NCBI RefSeq assembly: GCF_963930865.1
Contig: NZ_CAWVOH010000002.1
Location: forward strand, 186,001-250,000
Direction of reading: 5' to 3'
Length of the DNA stretch: 64,000 nt
From: Eupransor demetentiae
GTDB taxonomy: Bacteria > Bacillota > Bacilli > Lactobacillales > Lactobacillaceae
The translations under genes were made by a program, and so were the position numbers. This document shows, piece after piece, positions 14,915 through 25,373 of this stretch. The notes below the pieces were generated by a model. The model was not told the DNA's origin. It ran no database searches and was given only the letters and a program-made list of their open reading frames with translations. The first letter of the stretch is position 1; each line of letters begins with the position of its first letter.

Positions 14915-17593
14915 ATGCGCGACGTAAACATGTCCACAAAGTACGACCCAACTGCGGTCGAAAAGGGACGCTACCAACACTGGTTGGACAATAAGCTTTT
15001 TGCCCCCGAAGCCAATAAGGCTATTCAGGGTAACGAACCAGAACCATATTCAGTGGTTATTCCACCACCAAACGTTACTGGAAAGTTGCACTTGGGTCAC
15101 GCCTGGGATACGACTTTGCAAGACATGATTATCCGTCAAAAGCGGATGCAAGGCTTTGACACGCTTTGGTTGCCAGGAATGGATCACGCCGGAATCGCTA
15201 CGCAGGCAAAGGTTGAACAACGTTTGCGCAAGGAAGGCATTTCCCGCTACGACCTTGGCCGTGAAAAGTTTGTTGAACAAGTTTGGGACTGGAAAAACGA
15301 ATACGCTGCCACTATCAAGCAACAGTGGGCGAAGTTGGGCCTTTCTTTGGACTATGATCGCGAACGTTTCACCCTTGATAAGGGCTTGAACGACGCCGTT
15401 AACAAGGTCTTCATCGACTTGTACAACAAGGGCTTGATTTACCGTGGTGAGTACATCATCAACTGGGATCCCCAGGCTCGTACGGCACTTTCAGATATCG
15501 AAGTGATTTACCAAGATGACGAAGGGGCTTTCTACCACGTTAAGTATCCCTTTACTGATGGTACGACTTACGATGGTAAAGATTATATTGAAATTGCGAC
15601 GACTCGTCCAGAAACGATGTTTGGGGATGTGGCCGTTGCCGTTAATCCAACGGATGAACGCTACAAGGATTTGATTGGTAAGACGGTTAAGGTGCCTTTG
15701 GTCAACCGTGAAATTCCGATTATTGCCGACGAATATGTTGAAAAAGACTTTGGAACTGGAATGGTAAAGATTACGCCGGCCCACGATCCAAACGATTTCC
15801 AAGTTGGAAACCGTCATGATTTGGAACGCATCAACACGATGACTGAAGATGCCCACATGAACGCCAACGCTGGCAAGTACGAAGGAATGGACCGTTTCGA
15901 AGCTCGCAAGGCGATGTCTGACGACCTTGAAAAAGAAGGCTACATGCTCAAGGTTGTTCCTTACACCCACTCCGTTGGGCACTCGGAACGTACGGGGGTT
16001 GCCATCGAATCGCGCCTTTCAACGCAGTGGTTCGTTAAAATGGAGCCTTTGGCCCAACAAGCTTTGGACATGCAAAAGGACCCTGAAGGGAAGGTTAACT
16101 TCGTTCCTGGACGTTTTGAAGATACTTTCACGCGCTGGATGGAAAACATCCGTGACTGGGTTATCTCTCGTCAACTTTGGTGGGGACACCAAATTCCAGG
16201 CTGGTACAAGAACAAGGGAACTGACCAGGAAGAAATTTATGTTGGTGAAAAGGCGCCGGGGGATGACTGGGAACGCGATCCCGATGTTTTGGATACTTGG
16301 TTCTCATCTGCCCTTTGGCCATTTTCAACCATGGGTTGGCCCAACGATTTGGATGGCGACTTCAAGCGCTACTATCCAACCGATACTTTGGTAACCGGCT
16401 ACGACATTATTTTCTTCTGGGTTGCTCGTATGATGTTCCAGGGTAAGGAATTTACCGGCGAACGACCATTTAAGAACGTTTTGATTCACGGTTTGATTCG
16501 TGATGGACAGGGCCGCAAGATGTCCAAGTCGCTTGGAAACGGTGTGGATCCAATGGATGTCATCGAAAAGTACGGGGCCGATGCTTTGCGTTGGTTTTTG
16601 GCAACTGGTTCAACGCCAGGTCAAGATGTCCGCTTTACTTATGAAAAGATGGACGCCGCTTGGAACTTCATTAACAAGATTTGGAACGCCGCTCGTTACG
16701 TTATCATGAACTTGGCCGACGACACCAAGGCTCAGATTCCTGATCAAAAGGATTTGACCCTTGCTGACAAGTGGATTTTGTCCCGCTTGAACAGTGTGGT
16801 TGCTAAGGTAACGCGCAATTTCGAAAAGTTTGAATTTGGTGAAGCTGGACGTGAGCTTTACAACTTCATCTGGTCTGACTTTGCCGATTGGTACATCGAA
16901 ATGACCAAGGAAACTTTGAAGGGCGACGGTGACAAGACAGCAGTTCAAGAAACTTTGGCCTACGTTTTGGACCAAACTTTGCGTCTTTTGCAGCCAATTA
17001 TGCCATTCATGTCCGAAGCTATTTGGCAGGAAATGCCACAACAGGCTGGTAAGGATGCCGAATTCGGTATTCAAGCCTATCCAAAGGTTAACGATGCTTT
17101 GTCAAACCCAGAAGCCGAAGAAGCCTTTGGTTCTTTGAAAGATTTGATTGTTGCGGTTCGTAACATTCGTGCCGAAGCGAATGCGCCAATGTCAAAGGAA
17201 ATCGACCTTCAAATCAAGATTACGAAGCCTGAATTGAAGCAGATTTTTGAAGATAATGTTGATTACATCAACCGTTTTGTACATCCAAAGTCTTTGACGA
17301 TTTCAGCTGATGTACAAGCACCAAAGTTGGCCATGTCACAAGTGATTTCCGGTGCGGAAATTTACGTGCCATTGGCTGGTTTGATTGATATTGATGCTGA
17401 AATTACCCGTTTGCAGGGTGAGGTTAAGCGATTCCAAGGCGAAGTTAAGCGTGCCGAAGGAAAGCTTGGCAACGAAAAGTTCGTTAATTCAGCGCCTGAA
17501 AAGGTTGTTGCTGCCGAACGCGAAAAGTTGGCTGACTGGCAGAGTAAGCTGGAAGCGACTGAAAAGCGCTTAGCTGACTTGCAGGAAAATTAA
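14915..17593 (+). CDS. valS: Valyl-tRNA synthetase
   Basis: 892 residues, normal length, with TAGGAGGAA before ATG 14915. Class I synthetase: HIGH-type signature HLGHAWD near residue 55, editing (CP1) domain in the first half with [16 protein letters not shown] signature [14 protein letters not shown] near 530, tRNA-binding helical domain, and a C-terminal coiled coil of about 65 residues (from [14 protein letters not shown]). It charges tRNA-Val and clears misactivated threonine. Expression is controlled by the T-box leader. Folylpolyglutamate synthase, a frequent downstream partner, is not here; fabH follows. Confidence 0.97.
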   Translation: MRDVNMSTKYDPTAVEKGRYQHWLDNKLFAPEANKAIQGNEPEPYSVVIPPPNVTGKLHLGHAWDTTLQDMIIRQKRMQGFDTLWLPGMDHAGIATQAKVEQRLRKEGISRYDLGREKFVEQVWDWKNEYAATIKQQWAKLGLSLDYDRERFTLDKGLNDAVNKVFIDLYNKGLIYRGEYIINWDPQARTALSDIEVIYQDDEGAFYHVKYPFTDGTTYDGKDYIEIATTRPETMFGDVAVAVNPTDERYKDLIGKTVKVPLVNREIPIIADEYVEKDFGTGMVKITPAHDPNDFQVGNRHDLERINTMTEDAHMNANAGKYEGMDRFEARKAMSDDLEKEGYMLKVVPYTHSVGHSERTGVAIESRLSTQWFVKMEPLAQQALDMQKDPEGKVNFVPGRFEDTFTRWMENIRDWVISRQLWWGHQIPGWYKNKGTDQEEIYVGEKAPGDDWERDPDVLDTWFSSALWPFSTMGWPNDLDGDFKRYYPTDTLVTGYDIIFFWVARMMFQGKEFTGERPFKNVLIHGLIRDGQGRKMSKSLGNGVDPMDVIEKYGADALRWFLATGSTPGQDVRFTYEKMDAAWNFINKIWNAARYVIMNLADDTKAQIPDQKDLTLADKWILSRLNSVVAKVTRNFEKFEFGEAGRELYNFIWSDFADWYIEMTKETLKGDGDKTAVQETLAYVLDQTLRLLQPIMPFMSEAIWQEMPQQAGKDAEFGIQAYPKVNDALSNPEAEEAFGSLKDLIVAVRNIRAEANAPMSKEIDLQIKITKPELKQIFEDNVDYINRFVHPKSLTISADVQAPKLAMSQVISGAEIYVPLAGLIDIDAEITRLQGEVKRFQGEVKRAEGKLGNEKFVNSAPEKVVAAEREKLADWQSKLEATEKRLADLQEN

Positions 17594-17608
17594 CCTATAT
17601 AATAGAAG

Positions 17609-17632
17609 AAAAGTCACAGAGTGGCTTTTTTT
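17609..17632 (+). terminator. Rho-independent terminator of valS
   Basis: AAAGTCAC agag TGGCTTT with one G-T pair and a T-run. Confidence 0.75.
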
Positions 17633-17716
17633 ATGTTAGATTAATTTATACCTTTAAAATGATATGAAACAACGGTTTAGCAAAGAGACCGAAAAGCTAT
17701 AGTTGAAGGAAAGTTT

Positions 17717-18688
17717 ATGCTTGGAACAAAAATTTTAGCCAGTGGACACTATGTCCCGGCCGATATCGTGACCAACGACGATCTCGCTAAGATTATCGAT
17801 ACTTCAGATGAATGGATTCAGAGTCACACGGGGATCAAGGAGCGGCACGTTTCCCTTCAAGGTGAAAACACGAGTGATTTGGCAACCAAGGCTGCTGAAC
17901 GGGCACTGAAGGATTCGGGTATCAAGGCGTCAGACTTGGACTTCATCATTGTGACGACTTTTACGCCAGATGGCTTGGCTCCCGCAACGGCTGCTTTAGT
18001 ACAGCGTAACCTTAAGGCTGACAAAGCCTGGGCCTATGACTTATCAACCGCTTGTTCGGGATTCGTTTTCGGTTTGTCCACGGCGGATAAGTTCCTCCGT
18101 TCAGGTGCTTACCAATACGGTTTGGTAATCGCCGCCGAAGTTAACTCAAAAATGATGAACTTCAAGGACCGTACCAGTACTGTCTTCTTTGGGGATGGAG
18201 CAGGTGCCGTTGTCCTTAAAGCTGAGGAAGGTCAGAATCAGGTGCAGGCCGAAGCCATGAGGACGATTGGAAATGCGGAAGTGGTTCATTCTGGACGAAT
18301 TCCTTCATTAAAGAAGATTTCTGCTGACAACTATCCAACCATTGATGCCTTTGTGCAGCAGGGTAGCCAGGTCTATTCTGAAGTGACTACTTTGATGCCC
18401 GAACACATCGAATCTTTCTTAGCCGAACAGGGATTGCAAGCGGATGATATTGATTATTTCATTCCGCATCAGGCAAATTTACGAATGATTGAAGTCATTG
18501 CTAAGAAAATTAAGCAACCAATGTCAAAATTTGTCACGAATGTCGAAAATTATGGTAATTCTTCGTCTGCTGGAATTGCGATGGCCTTTGACCAATTAAA
18601 TCAGAAAAAAGACTTAACAGGTAAAAAAGTCTTGCTGACTGGATTCGGTGCCGGATTCACCTACGGTTCACTCCTACTTTCTTTATAA
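17717..18688 (+). CDS. fabH: 3-oxoacyl-ACP synthase III
   Basis: 323 residues, GAAGGAAAG before ATG 17717. FabH condenses acetyl-CoA with malonyl-ACP to begin fatty acid synthesis. The Cys-His-Asn triad is present: Cys113 in LSTACSGF, His251 in IPHQANLRM and Asn281 in ENYGNSSS; GFGAGFTYGS forms the C-terminal glycine loop. In most lactic acid bacteria fabH heads the large fab cluster; here it stands between valS and a LysM gene, with no acpP or fabD next to it. It might be a second, separately regulated copy or the cluster may be split. Confidence 0.93.
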   Translation: MLGTKILASGHYVPADIVTNDDLAKIIDTSDEWIQSHTGIKERHVSLQGENTSDLATKAAERALKDSGIKASDLDFIIVTTFTPDGLAPATAALVQRNLKADKAWAYDLSTACSGFVFGLSTADKFLRSGAYQYGLVIAAEVNSKMMNFKDRTSTVFFGDGAGAVVLKAEEGQNQVQAEAMRTIGNAEVVHSGRIPSLKKISADNYPTIDAFVQQGSQVYSEVTTLMPEHIESFLAEQGLQADDIDYFIPHQANLRMIEVIAKKIKQPMSKFVTNVENYGNSSSAGIAMAFDQLNQKKDLTGKKVLLTGFGAGFTYGSLLLSL

Positions 18689-18721
18689 ATTAAAAATACC
18701 ATCAAAATATTTATACAGTTA

Positions 18722-18758
18722 TGTAACACTACTGTAATAAAAGTAACACTATTGAAAT
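18722..18758 (+). promoter_or_regulatory. WalR-type box upstream of LysM-CAP gene
   Basis: TGTAAC-ACTAC-TGTAAT (18722-18738) matches the WalR consensus at every position; a weaker copy AGTAAC-ACTAT-TGAAAT follows (18742-18758). The probable -10 is TATGAT with an upstream TGGG (18791-18796), without a good -35, as expected for an activated promoter. Confidence 0.7.
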
Positions 18759-18882
18759 ATTACAGCAATTTAGCTGAAATAAATCCTGGGTATGATTAGT
18801 TTATTGTTTCGGCCGATGAGTTGATAACTTGTAAGTCGGACATATAAATAGAAAAGTAGAAAACAAATTGGAGTGAATTTTC

Positions 18883-19584
18883 ATGGATACTATTAAGAAA
18901 ACTGTTTTGGCAACTGCAGCCGGTGCTGCCGCGATTTTTGGTGCAAGCGCTACTGCTTCTGCTGACAACATTACTGTTAAGGCTGGCGACACTTTGTCAC
19001 AATTGGCTGTTGATCACAACACCACTACTAACGCCTTGGCATCAGCTAACAAGATTACCGATAAGGATTTGATCTTGATTGGCGAAACTTTGAAGGTTGC
19101 TAAGGGTTCATCTAAGGATGACGTTGCTGCATCTAAGGTTGTTGCTGCAAAGCCAGCCGAAACTGCTAACACTGAATCAGCACAACCACAAGCTGCTGTT
19201 GCTCAAGAAGCTGCTAATACTGAAGATTACTCAGCTGGCGCAAGCTCATCAATCCAAGTTATTGTTGATGCAATGAACGCAAAGCGTGCCGCTCTTGGTT
19301 TGTCACCAGTTCGCTACGATGCAAGCTTGGCTGCAACTGCGCAAGCACGTGCTGAAGAAGGTGCCGCAAACGGTGGTTTGCCAACTGGTCACTTCCAACA
19401 AATCGCTGGTCCTGAAGTTGTTGCTATCGGATGGAACCCATCATCAGTTGTTGATGCATGGTACAACGAAACTAACATGTACACTAATGGAACTCCTAGC
19501 CACCGTAACTGGTTGACTAACGCTTCATTTACTAAGGTTGGCTTCGGTATCTCAGGTGACACTATCGTTGGTATCGCCGGCTAA
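18883..19584 (+). CDS. Secreted LysM protein with CAP domain
   Basis: 233 residues, TTGGAGTGA before the ATG. Signal peptide to about residue 27 (cleavage after ASA), LysM about 29-72 (ITVKAGDTLSQLAVDH ... LIGETLKV), an Ala/Glu/Gln linker, and a CAP/SCP domain about 123-233 (MNAKRAALGLSPVRYDASL, ARAEEGAANGGLPTGHF, AWYNETNMY, SHRNWLTNASFTKVGFGI). CAP domains have His/Glu residues that may bind zinc or lipids; bacterial functions are little known. The LysM ties it to peptidoglycan. The box upstream suggests WalR control, as for the LysM gene at 6380. Confidence 0.88.
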   Translation: MDTIKKTVLATAAGAAAIFGASATASADNITVKAGDTLSQLAVDHNTTTNALASANKITDKDLILIGETLKVAKGSSKDDVAASKVVAAKPAETANTESAQPQAAVAQEAANTEDYSAGASSSIQVIVDAMNAKRAALGLSPVRYDASLAATAQARAEEGAANGGLPTGHFQQIAGPEVVAIGWNPSSVVDAWYNETNMYTNGTPSHRNWLTNASFTKVGFGISGDTIVGIAG

Positions 19585-19604
19585 TTCATTTCAATGATTT
19601 ACAT

Positions 19605-19630
19605 AAAATGCCGCTCTTGCGGCGTTTTTT
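19605..19630 (+). terminator. Rho-independent terminator
   Basis: GCCGC tctt GCGGC followed by GTTTTTT. Confidence 0.9.
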
Positions 19631-19675
19631 ATTAGGTCGACTTCTTATAACATATTGATCACTTTGTAACGCTAA

Positions 19676-19703
19676 GTTACAGCAATGTTACAGTAGTGTT
19701 AAA
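19676..19703 (-). promoter_or_regulatory. Triple WalR-type half sites before the ABC transporter
   Basis: GTTACA (19676), GTTACA (19687), GTTAAA (19698), each with five-base spacers; the first two form a perfect complement-strand WalR box. They end five bases before the -35 hexamer. Confidence 0.6.
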
Positions 19704-19708
19704 TTTTG

Positions 19709-19736
19709 TTGACAAAAATAACGTTTAGTTTATAAT
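19709..19736 (+). promoter_or_regulatory. Consensus promoter of the ABC transporter gene
   Basis: Perfect -35 TTGACA (19709-19714), 16-base spacer, perfect -10 TATAAT (19731-19736). Unlike other boxed promoters here it should not need an activator. Confidence 0.85.
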
Positions 19737-19827
19737 TAACTGGTACTGATAAAGACGTACCAGTTTTTTAGTACAATTAATTTTGAAGCTAGTTATTTAA
19801 TTCGCTGAAAGTGAGCAATTGTCGCTA

Positions 19828-21816
19828 ATGGCATTTTTAGAGTTAAACCAGATATTTAAATCTTATTATTTGGGCAAGGAAGAATTCCCTGTTCTTAAGG
19901 GGATTAATCTCGCCATGGAAAAGGGCGAATTTGTCTCGATTTTGGGTGAATCTGGTGGTGGAAAATCAACTTTGATGAACATTATCGGTGGACTGGACCG
20001 TAATTTTAAGGGTTCAGTGCGCGTTAATGGCAAGGTTTTGGACCACCACAATCCTAAACAATTGGATATTTATCGCCGTAAGACAGTTGGTTACATTTTC
20101 CAAAGTTTTAACTTGATTAACTACCAAACCAACTTGCAAAACGTTGAGACCTCATTGAACATGACGGATTTGACGGCTACGGAACGGCAAGAACGCGCTA
20201 AGCTCTTGCTCCGTAAGGTTGGTTTGGAAGAACATATTAATAAGTACCCATCTCAGCTTTCTGGTGGTCAAAAGCAGCGTGTTGCTATTGCACGTGCGCT
20301 TGCTGGTGATCCCGATATTATTATTGCTGATGAGCCAACTGGTGCGCTTGATTCCAAGAACACTGATGAAGTTTTGGTTTTGTTGGAGCAGATTGCCAAA
20401 GAAGGCAAGCTGGTCATCATGGTTACCCACTCAAAGGAAGTGGCCAACCATGGTAGTCGTATCCTTTATATGGAAGACGGGCACATTGCGGATGACAAGC
20501 GTTTGCGTCCGGCCTATCCAGTTCCTAAGATGATTAATCGCTTGGACTCGCGTAACTTGAGTCACAAGACGATTTGGAGCTGGGCCTTTGAGCACATGCG
20601 TTATAACGCCTTGCAGTCCTTCCTGATTATTCTAGGATCCACGATTGGTGTTTTCTCAGTTATTCTATTCTTAGGTTTGAGTAACGGTGTTAAGTCTTAT
20701 ATTAATCAGCAGGTCGGTCAACTGGCAAACCCTGATTATCCTGCCGTTTACAAGAACTTGTCTCAGGACACGAAGTTAACGGCGGTTGAGAAGATTAAGA
20801 ATACTCAGCACGCCATGAGTACCAATTATGCCCAGGCTTCCCTAAACGATCAATACTTGAACCGTTTGGCTAGCGTTAAGCACGTTTCAAAGGTCTATGA
20901 AGCCTTCCTCTTGAATTCTGCTAGTTTTGATTATGGAAACGGCAAGGTCAAGGTCGGTGGGACTTTCCGTTCATGGGGTCCTAATATTTCCTCATCATTG
21001 ATTAAGGAAGGGCACATCCCAACGGGAACTGGCCAAATCGTCATTGATATTGGAATGGCTCAAAAGATTTCCGATAATTGGAAGAAGGCTATCGGGAAGA
21101 CGGTCAGTGTCGAATACGTTTCTTATGACACAGACAGTCAGCCGGTTACGGTCAAGGCTGACCTTAAGGTTGTTGGTATTGCTGATGGTGGTCAAACCGC
21201 CGAAGTTTACGGTACTTCACTGGATGAAGTCAAAAAGGAACTCCAGGAAAATGGTGCTTCTACTCAGCCTAACTATGCCGTGGCCAAGATTGATAAGACC
21301 AACAATGTTCAAGAAACGGTTAACAACATTAACAAGGTTAAGATTGACGGCAAGGACGCCTTCACGTCGGCTTCAATGAATGATACTTTGGATGCCATTT
21401 ACCGCATTACGAACTTGGCAACCTACTTGTTAGCCGCTATCTCCTTGATTTCATTGCTTGTTTCAGCCATCATGATTATCGTGACGACCTTTATGTCGGT
21501 TGCTGAACGTACCAAAGAAATCGGTGTCTTGCGTGCTCTGGGAGCTCGTCAGTCCGACATTCGTCGCCTCTTTACTAATGAAGCGGTGATTATGGGTGGC
21601 ATCGCTATTCTTTGTGGAATTATGCTGGCAAACGTCGGTGAGTTCTTCATGAATAAGTGGCTCTACCATTTGATTACTTATAATATTGTCCGGATTTCGA
21701 TTTGGAATGTTGTGGAAGCGGCCGCTATCTCAATGCTGATTACGCTTGCTGCAAGCTTTATTCCTTCACGAAAGGCCGCTAAATTGAACACAATCGAAGC
21801 CTTGGCTTCCGATTGA
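19828..21816 (+). CDS. MacB-like ABC transporter, ATPase-permease fusion
   Basis: 662 residues from ATG 19828 ([10 protein letters not shown]); a TTG nine bases earlier is possible because the ribosome site (AAAGTGAG) lies between the two ideal distances. Residues 1-230 are the ATPase: Walker [10 protein letters not shown], signature [12 protein letters not shown], Walker [15 protein letters not shown]. Then a helix near 268-290, a large extracellular MacB-type domain (about 300-525) and three C-terminal helices with the FtsX-like motif [23 protein letters not shown]. Such mechanotransmission ABC systems act on lipoproteins, wall enzymes or antimicrobial peptides. Control sites upstream point to wall stress. 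Confidence 0.87.
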   Translation: MAFLELNQIFKSYYLGKEEFPVLKGINLAMEKGEFVSILGESGGGKSTLMNIIGGLDRNFKGSVRVNGKVLDHHNPKQLDIYRRKTVGYIFQSFNLINYQTNLQNVETSLNMTDLTATERQERAKLLLRKVGLEEHINKYPSQLSGGQKQRVAIARALAGDPDIIIADEPTGALDSKNTDEVLVLLEQIAKEGKLVIMVTHSKEVANHGSRILYMEDGHIADDKRLRPAYPVPKMINRLDSRNLSHKTIWSWAFEHMRYNALQSFLIILGSTIGVFSVILFLGLSNGVKSYINQQVGQLANPDYPAVYKNLSQDTKLTAVEKIKNTQHAMSTNYAQASLNDQYLNRLASVKHVSKVYEAFLLNSASFDYGNGKVKVGGTFRSWGPNISSSLIKEGHIPTGTGQIVIDIGMAQKISDNWKKAIGKTVSVEYVSYDTDSQPVTVKADLKVVGIADGGQTAEVYGTSLDEVKKELQENGASTQPNYAVAKIDKTNNVQETVNNINKVKIDGKDAFTSASMNDTLDAIYRITNLATYLLAAISLISLLVSAIMIIVTTFMSVAERTKEIGVLRALGARQSDIRRLFTNEAVIMGGIAILCGIMLANVGEFFMNKWLYHLITYNIVRISIWNVVEAAAISMLITLAASFIPSRKAAKLNTIEALASD

Positions 21817-21823
21817 TATCTAG

Positions 21824-21853
21824 AAAAAGCTCAGTTGTTAACTGGGCTTTTTT
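21824..21853 (+). terminator. Rho-independent terminator
   Basis: AAAAGCtCAGTT gtt AACTGgGCTTTTTT. Confidence 0.85.
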
Positions 21854-21938
21854 CGTGCTCATTTATGCCAGAAAGATTACTTATCAATGGATTTACGTTA
21901 TAATAGTGCTACTAATAAACCGGGAGCAGATTTTTCTC

Positions 21939-23138
21939 ATGGATGATAATCACTACAGTCGTGCTGCGCGTCATCAGGACGAATTCCAGTCAAAGCCAGC
22001 ACCAAAGGGGAAGAAGCCTCGTAAGCCTAAGTCCAAGAAGAAAAAGTGGATTATTCGCATTCTACTTGCAATTCTGGCCTTCTTCTTGATTTTTGGGGCC
22101 TACCTGGCCTTCGCTTATAAATCATCAATTGATCACATGCAAGTTCAGCCTAAGATGACAAAGGCTCGTGATGTGGACCAGGTTATCAAGGATGGAAAGC
22201 CATTCTCCGTCTTGGTTCTCGGAACGGATGTCGGTGAATTGCACCGTGACCGTACCGGTTTGACCGATTCGATGATGATTGTCACGGTTAACCCTAAGGA
22301 CAAGAAGGTCACGATGACTTCTATCCCACGTGATATCATGGTCGCCATCGCTGGTTCAGAGAAGACCTTCCCACAGAAGTTGAACGCAGCCTACCCAATT
22401 GGTGGTTTGGGTGCAAGTATCCAGACCGTACAGGATTACTTGAACGTGCCGATTGATTTCTATGCCTTGGTTAACATGAAGGGCTTGGAAAGCTTGGTTG
22501 ATCAAGTTGGTGGCGTTTCAGTTGAATCACCACTTTCATTTAAGTACAGCCAAGAAACGGCCCATGCTTACGGACCAGATTTGTACCGCTTCCATAAGGG
22601 CAGTACCGCTTACGAGTATTCGTCAGATAATGGTAAGACTTGGTCGAAGACTAAGCACACGATGGATGGCGATGCCGCTTTGGCCTTCTCTCGTATGCGT
22701 TACGATGATCCTGACGGTGACTATGGTCGTCAGCTTCGTCAGCGTTTGGTTTTGAAGGCTTTGATGAAGAAGGCCGTTAAGGGAACAACCTTGGCTAATC
22801 CAAAGTTCATCCAGACCTTGTCGAAGAATGTTGAAACCGACATTTCCTTCAACAACGCCATGAAGATTATGCTCCATTACCGTAAGGCAGCAGGTGACCA
22901 AGAATCTGACAAGCTCCAAGGAAAGCTGGATACTTATAACCAGATTGCCTACCAGATGGTCCCTAAGAAGGAAAAGCAGCGGGTTACCAATAAGATTCGT
23001 TCCGAACTGGATTTGGAAGCTAAGGAAACGGGCTCTCAATTTGGTGGTAACGTGCCGTCCTATGGTCTAGGAATTGCTCGTCAGAATTTGCAACTAATCA
23101 AAGAAAATCTTGAAACTTCAGCATATGAAGATGAATAA
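21939..23138 (+). CDS. LytR-CpsA-Psr family glycopolymer ligase
   Basis: 399 residues from ATG 21939 (GGGAG upstream; TATAAT at 21899-21904 excludes longer starts). Basic cytoplasmic N-terminus with KGKKPRKPKSKKKK, one helix about 36-57, then the extracellular LCP domain (about 90-250): VLVLGTDVGE, RTGLTDSMMIVTVNP, MTSIPRDIMV (conserved Arg), NAAYPIGG, and ALAFSRMRYDDPDGDYGRQ. LCP enzymes move teichoic acids or polysaccharides from the lipid carrier to peptidoglycan. Stands alone between two terminators. Confidence 0.92.
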   Translation: MDDNHYSRAARHQDEFQSKPAPKGKKPRKPKSKKKKWIIRILLAILAFFLIFGAYLAFAYKSSIDHMQVQPKMTKARDVDQVIKDGKPFSVLVLGTDVGELHRDRTGLTDSMMIVTVNPKDKKVTMTSIPRDIMVAIAGSEKTFPQKLNAAYPIGGLGASIQTVQDYLNVPIDFYALVNMKGLESLVDQVGGVSVESPLSFKYSQETAHAYGPDLYRFHKGSTAYEYSSDNGKTWSKTKHTMDGDAALAFSRMRYDDPDGDYGRQLRQRLVLKALMKKAVKGTTLANPKFIQTLSKNVETDISFNNAMKIMLHYRKAAGDQESDKLQGKLDTYNQIAYQMVPKKEKQRVTNKIRSELDLEAKETGSQFGGNVPSYGLGIARQNLQLIKENLETSAYEDE

Positions 23139-23141
23139 AGA

Positions 23142-23165
23142 AAAGGCGCTCTAAAGCGCTTTTTT
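23142..23165 (+). terminator. Rho-independent terminator
   Basis: AAGGCGCT ctaa AGCGCTTTTTT. Confidence 0.9.
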
Positions 23166-23217
23166 GCTAGTTTTATTTCATGTTATACTAAAAAGAAAAG
23201 CAAGGAACCGTGCACGG

Positions 23218-24135
23218 ATGGCATATCTAGCAATAATTGATTTAGGTAGTAATTCCACAAGAATGGTCGTCGAAGATTTGCATGCTGATGGAACCTACAC
23301 CGAATTACGACGTGAAAAGCAGGATACTCGGATTTCTCAAAATATGGGACCTGAACTCACGTTGAAGCCGGAACCGATGGCTCGCACTATCAAGGTTTTG
23401 GCACAATTCAAAAAGACGATTGACCAATATGGCGACGTTGAACTGCGTGCCATTACAACGGCTGCCGTGCGGACTGCGCGCAATCAGTCTGAATTTTTGG
23501 ACCGCGTCAAAAAAGAAGTGGGCATTCAACTGCAGGTGCTAACTGGCCAGCAGGAAGCCCACTATGATTACTTAGGAGTTATGAAGGCGCTGCCTAAAAT
23601 TGAAGACGGCGTCATCCTCGATACCGGTGGGGCCTCAGTGGAGCTGATCGGTTTCAAGAAACGGAACTCCCTTCACGAGGTTTCTCTGCCTTTTGGGGCG
23701 GTGAATCTTTCTGAAAAGTACCATCTGGCTAATCGTGTTGAAGAAAGTAAAGTTGACGAAGCTTGCCAGTCGATTTCAAAGCAGTACCAAGACTTAGGTT
23801 GGTTAGGTGAATTCAATGGCCAGCCCGTCATCCTTTTGGGTGGTGCCAATCGTTCTTTGGCCCGGATTGCCCGCACTTTCGCTGGTGAACGTGAAGTCGG
23901 CCAAATCCACGGCTATGAAATGTCACAGGAGATGGTCCGTCACCTCTTTAACAAGATTTCTCACACCGACCGTGCTGGCCGTGAAAAGATTGCTGGTTTG
24001 GAGAAGTCGCGTGCTGACATCATCGTTTCTGGCCTTTTGCCACTTTTGAACTTGATGAAGATTTTGAACGCTCCCTCAGTCATTTTCTCTGAATCGGGCG
24101 TTCGCGAAGGCATTATTGCTGAAAAAATGAATTAA
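23218..24135 (+). CDS. ppx: Exopolyphosphatase / guanosine pentaphosphatase family protein
   Basis: 305 residues from ATG 23218 (MAYLAIIDLG), with AAGGA eleven bases upstream; -10 TATACT at about 23184. Actin-like ATPase fold of the Ppx/GppA family: AIIDLGSNSTRM (phosphate 1), ITTAAVRTARNQ, LDTGGASVELIGF (phosphate 2). It is short, like the two-domain Ppx forms without the C-terminal HD part, and would release phosphate from polyphosphate or act on pppGpp. First gene of a four-gene block (with HMG-CoA reductase, an IpaB/EvcA-type protein and a sirtuin) with almost no gaps. Confidence 0.88.
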   Translation: MAYLAIIDLGSNSTRMVVEDLHADGTYTELRREKQDTRISQNMGPELTLKPEPMARTIKVLAQFKKTIDQYGDVELRAITTAAVRTARNQSEFLDRVKKEVGIQLQVLTGQQEAHYDYLGVMKALPKIEDGVILDTGGASVELIGFKKRNSLHEVSLPFGAVNLSEKYHLANRVEESKVDEACQSISKQYQDLGWLGEFNGQPVILLGGANRSLARIARTFAGEREVGQIHGYEMSQEMVRHLFNKISHTDRAGREKIAGLEKSRADIIVSGLLPLLNLMKILNAPSVIFSESGVREGIIAEKMN

Positions 24136-24137
24136 TT

Positions 24138-25373
24138 ATGGATAAAAAATTCTACCAACTTAGCCCGCAGGGCCGCATTCGTGCCATGGATTTATCAGAA
24201 GATGAACAGGCCGAGTTTTTCCTTGACCAGTCGGCGGACAATGCCTTGCTGATTGAAAATTATGTCACTGATTTTCGAGTGCCACTGGGGATTGTGCGTA
24301 ATTTTCTACTAGATGGAAAAGAGTATCAACTTCCACTGGCAACCGAAGAACCCTCTGTTGTAGCTGCCGCCAATAACGGTAATCGCATGTTGGCCAAGCA
24401 GGGCGGTATTAAAGCTATCGTGCCCGAACAGGCCTATACCACGGGACAATTGCTCTTTGCTGGCGTTGATTTCGCCGAACTGGAAGCTTTTGTGGCGGAA
24501 CATGAAGAAGAGATTTTCGCGAAAGCGAAGGCGGCTCGTCCATCAATTTACCGCCGTGGTGGTGGTTTATTGAAGGTCAGTGCGCGCGATTTGCGGGTCG
24601 GAACCGCATCAGTTGACTTTGCGATCGACACGCAGGCGGCAATGGGGGCCAATATCGTGAACACGATTTTGGAAGCGGAAAAAGAGGTCTTCGAACCCTT
24701 TGCTAAGGAAATTGTTACCGCTATATTATCGAACTCCGGACTCGGACAATTGGTCACAGTAACTGGCGAAGTAGCCTATAGTGATCTTGGAAGCCGAAAG
24801 AAAGCCCACAAGATGGCTAAACTTTCGGCAATTGGCCAATTGGACCCCGAGCGAGCCGTAACTGAAAATAAGGGGATTTATAACGGTGTTGCTGGCGTTG
24901 CTTTGGCAACGGGAAATGACTGGCGTGCTTTGGAGGCCGCAGGACACGCCTATGCCAGTTCTTCCGGGCAGTATCGTTCACTGTCATCCTGGGTGACCGA
25001 TGACGATGCCAAGGTTTTGCGAGGCACTCTCACTTTGCCAGTCAATGTCGGAACAGTGGGTGGTTCAATTTCCGCGATGCCCCAGGCTCGTCGCTCCCTA
25101 CAATTATTGAAACAACCTTCGGTCGATGAACTGCGAGCATTGATTGCTGGCGTTGGTTTAGCTCAGAATTTAGCTGCTCTAAAGGCCCTTGCTGGCGAAG
25201 GAATTCAAAGGGGACACATGCGGATGCAGTACCGCGCCTTAGCCGTTTCGGTCGGCGCTCGCGAAGACGAACTGGCAGCGATGGTAAAGGGTTTGAAAAA
25301 AGCGGAACAGGTCGATTCTGAACTGGCCGCAAAATTACTAAAGGAGATAAGAATCAATGCAGAAGAAGATTGA
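24138..25373 (+). CDS. mvaA: Hydroxymethylglutaryl-CoA reductase, class II
   Basis: 411 residues, starting two bases after the ppx stop, without a clear ribosome site, so probably translated by coupling. Reduces HMG-CoA to mevalonate (or the reverse in some class II enzymes) for isoprenoid synthesis. Family motifs: ENYVTDFRVPLGI, DTQAAMGANIVNT, ENKGIYNG, GTVGGSISAMPQ, GIQRGHMRMQ, including the conserved Glu, Lys, Asp and His of the active site. HMG-CoA synthase is not adjacent. Confidence 0.95.
   Translation: MDKKFYQLSPQGRIRAMDLSEDEQAEFFLDQSADNALLIENYVTDFRVPLGIVRNFLLDGKEYQLPLATEEPSVVAAANNGNRMLAKQGGIKAIVPEQAYTTGQLLFAGVDFAELEAFVAEHEEEIFAKAKAARPSIYRRGGGLLKVSARDLRVGTASVDFAIDTQAAMGANIVNTILEAEKEVFEPFAKEIVTAILSNSGLGQLVTVTGEVAYSDLGSRKKAHKMAKLSAIGQLDPERAVTENKGIYNGVAGVALATGNDWRALEAAGHAYASSSGQYRSLSSWVTDDDAKVLRGTLTLPVNVGTVGGSISAMPQARRSLQLLKQPSVDELRALIAGVGLAQNLAALKALAGEGIQRGHMRMQYRALAVSVGAREDELAAMVKGLKKAEQVDSELAAKLLKEIRINAEED

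Noticed and set aside
21813..21938. Longer start for the LCP protein
   Set aside because: Contains the terminator of the preceding gene and the TATAAT promoter; ATG 21939 has the ribosome site.
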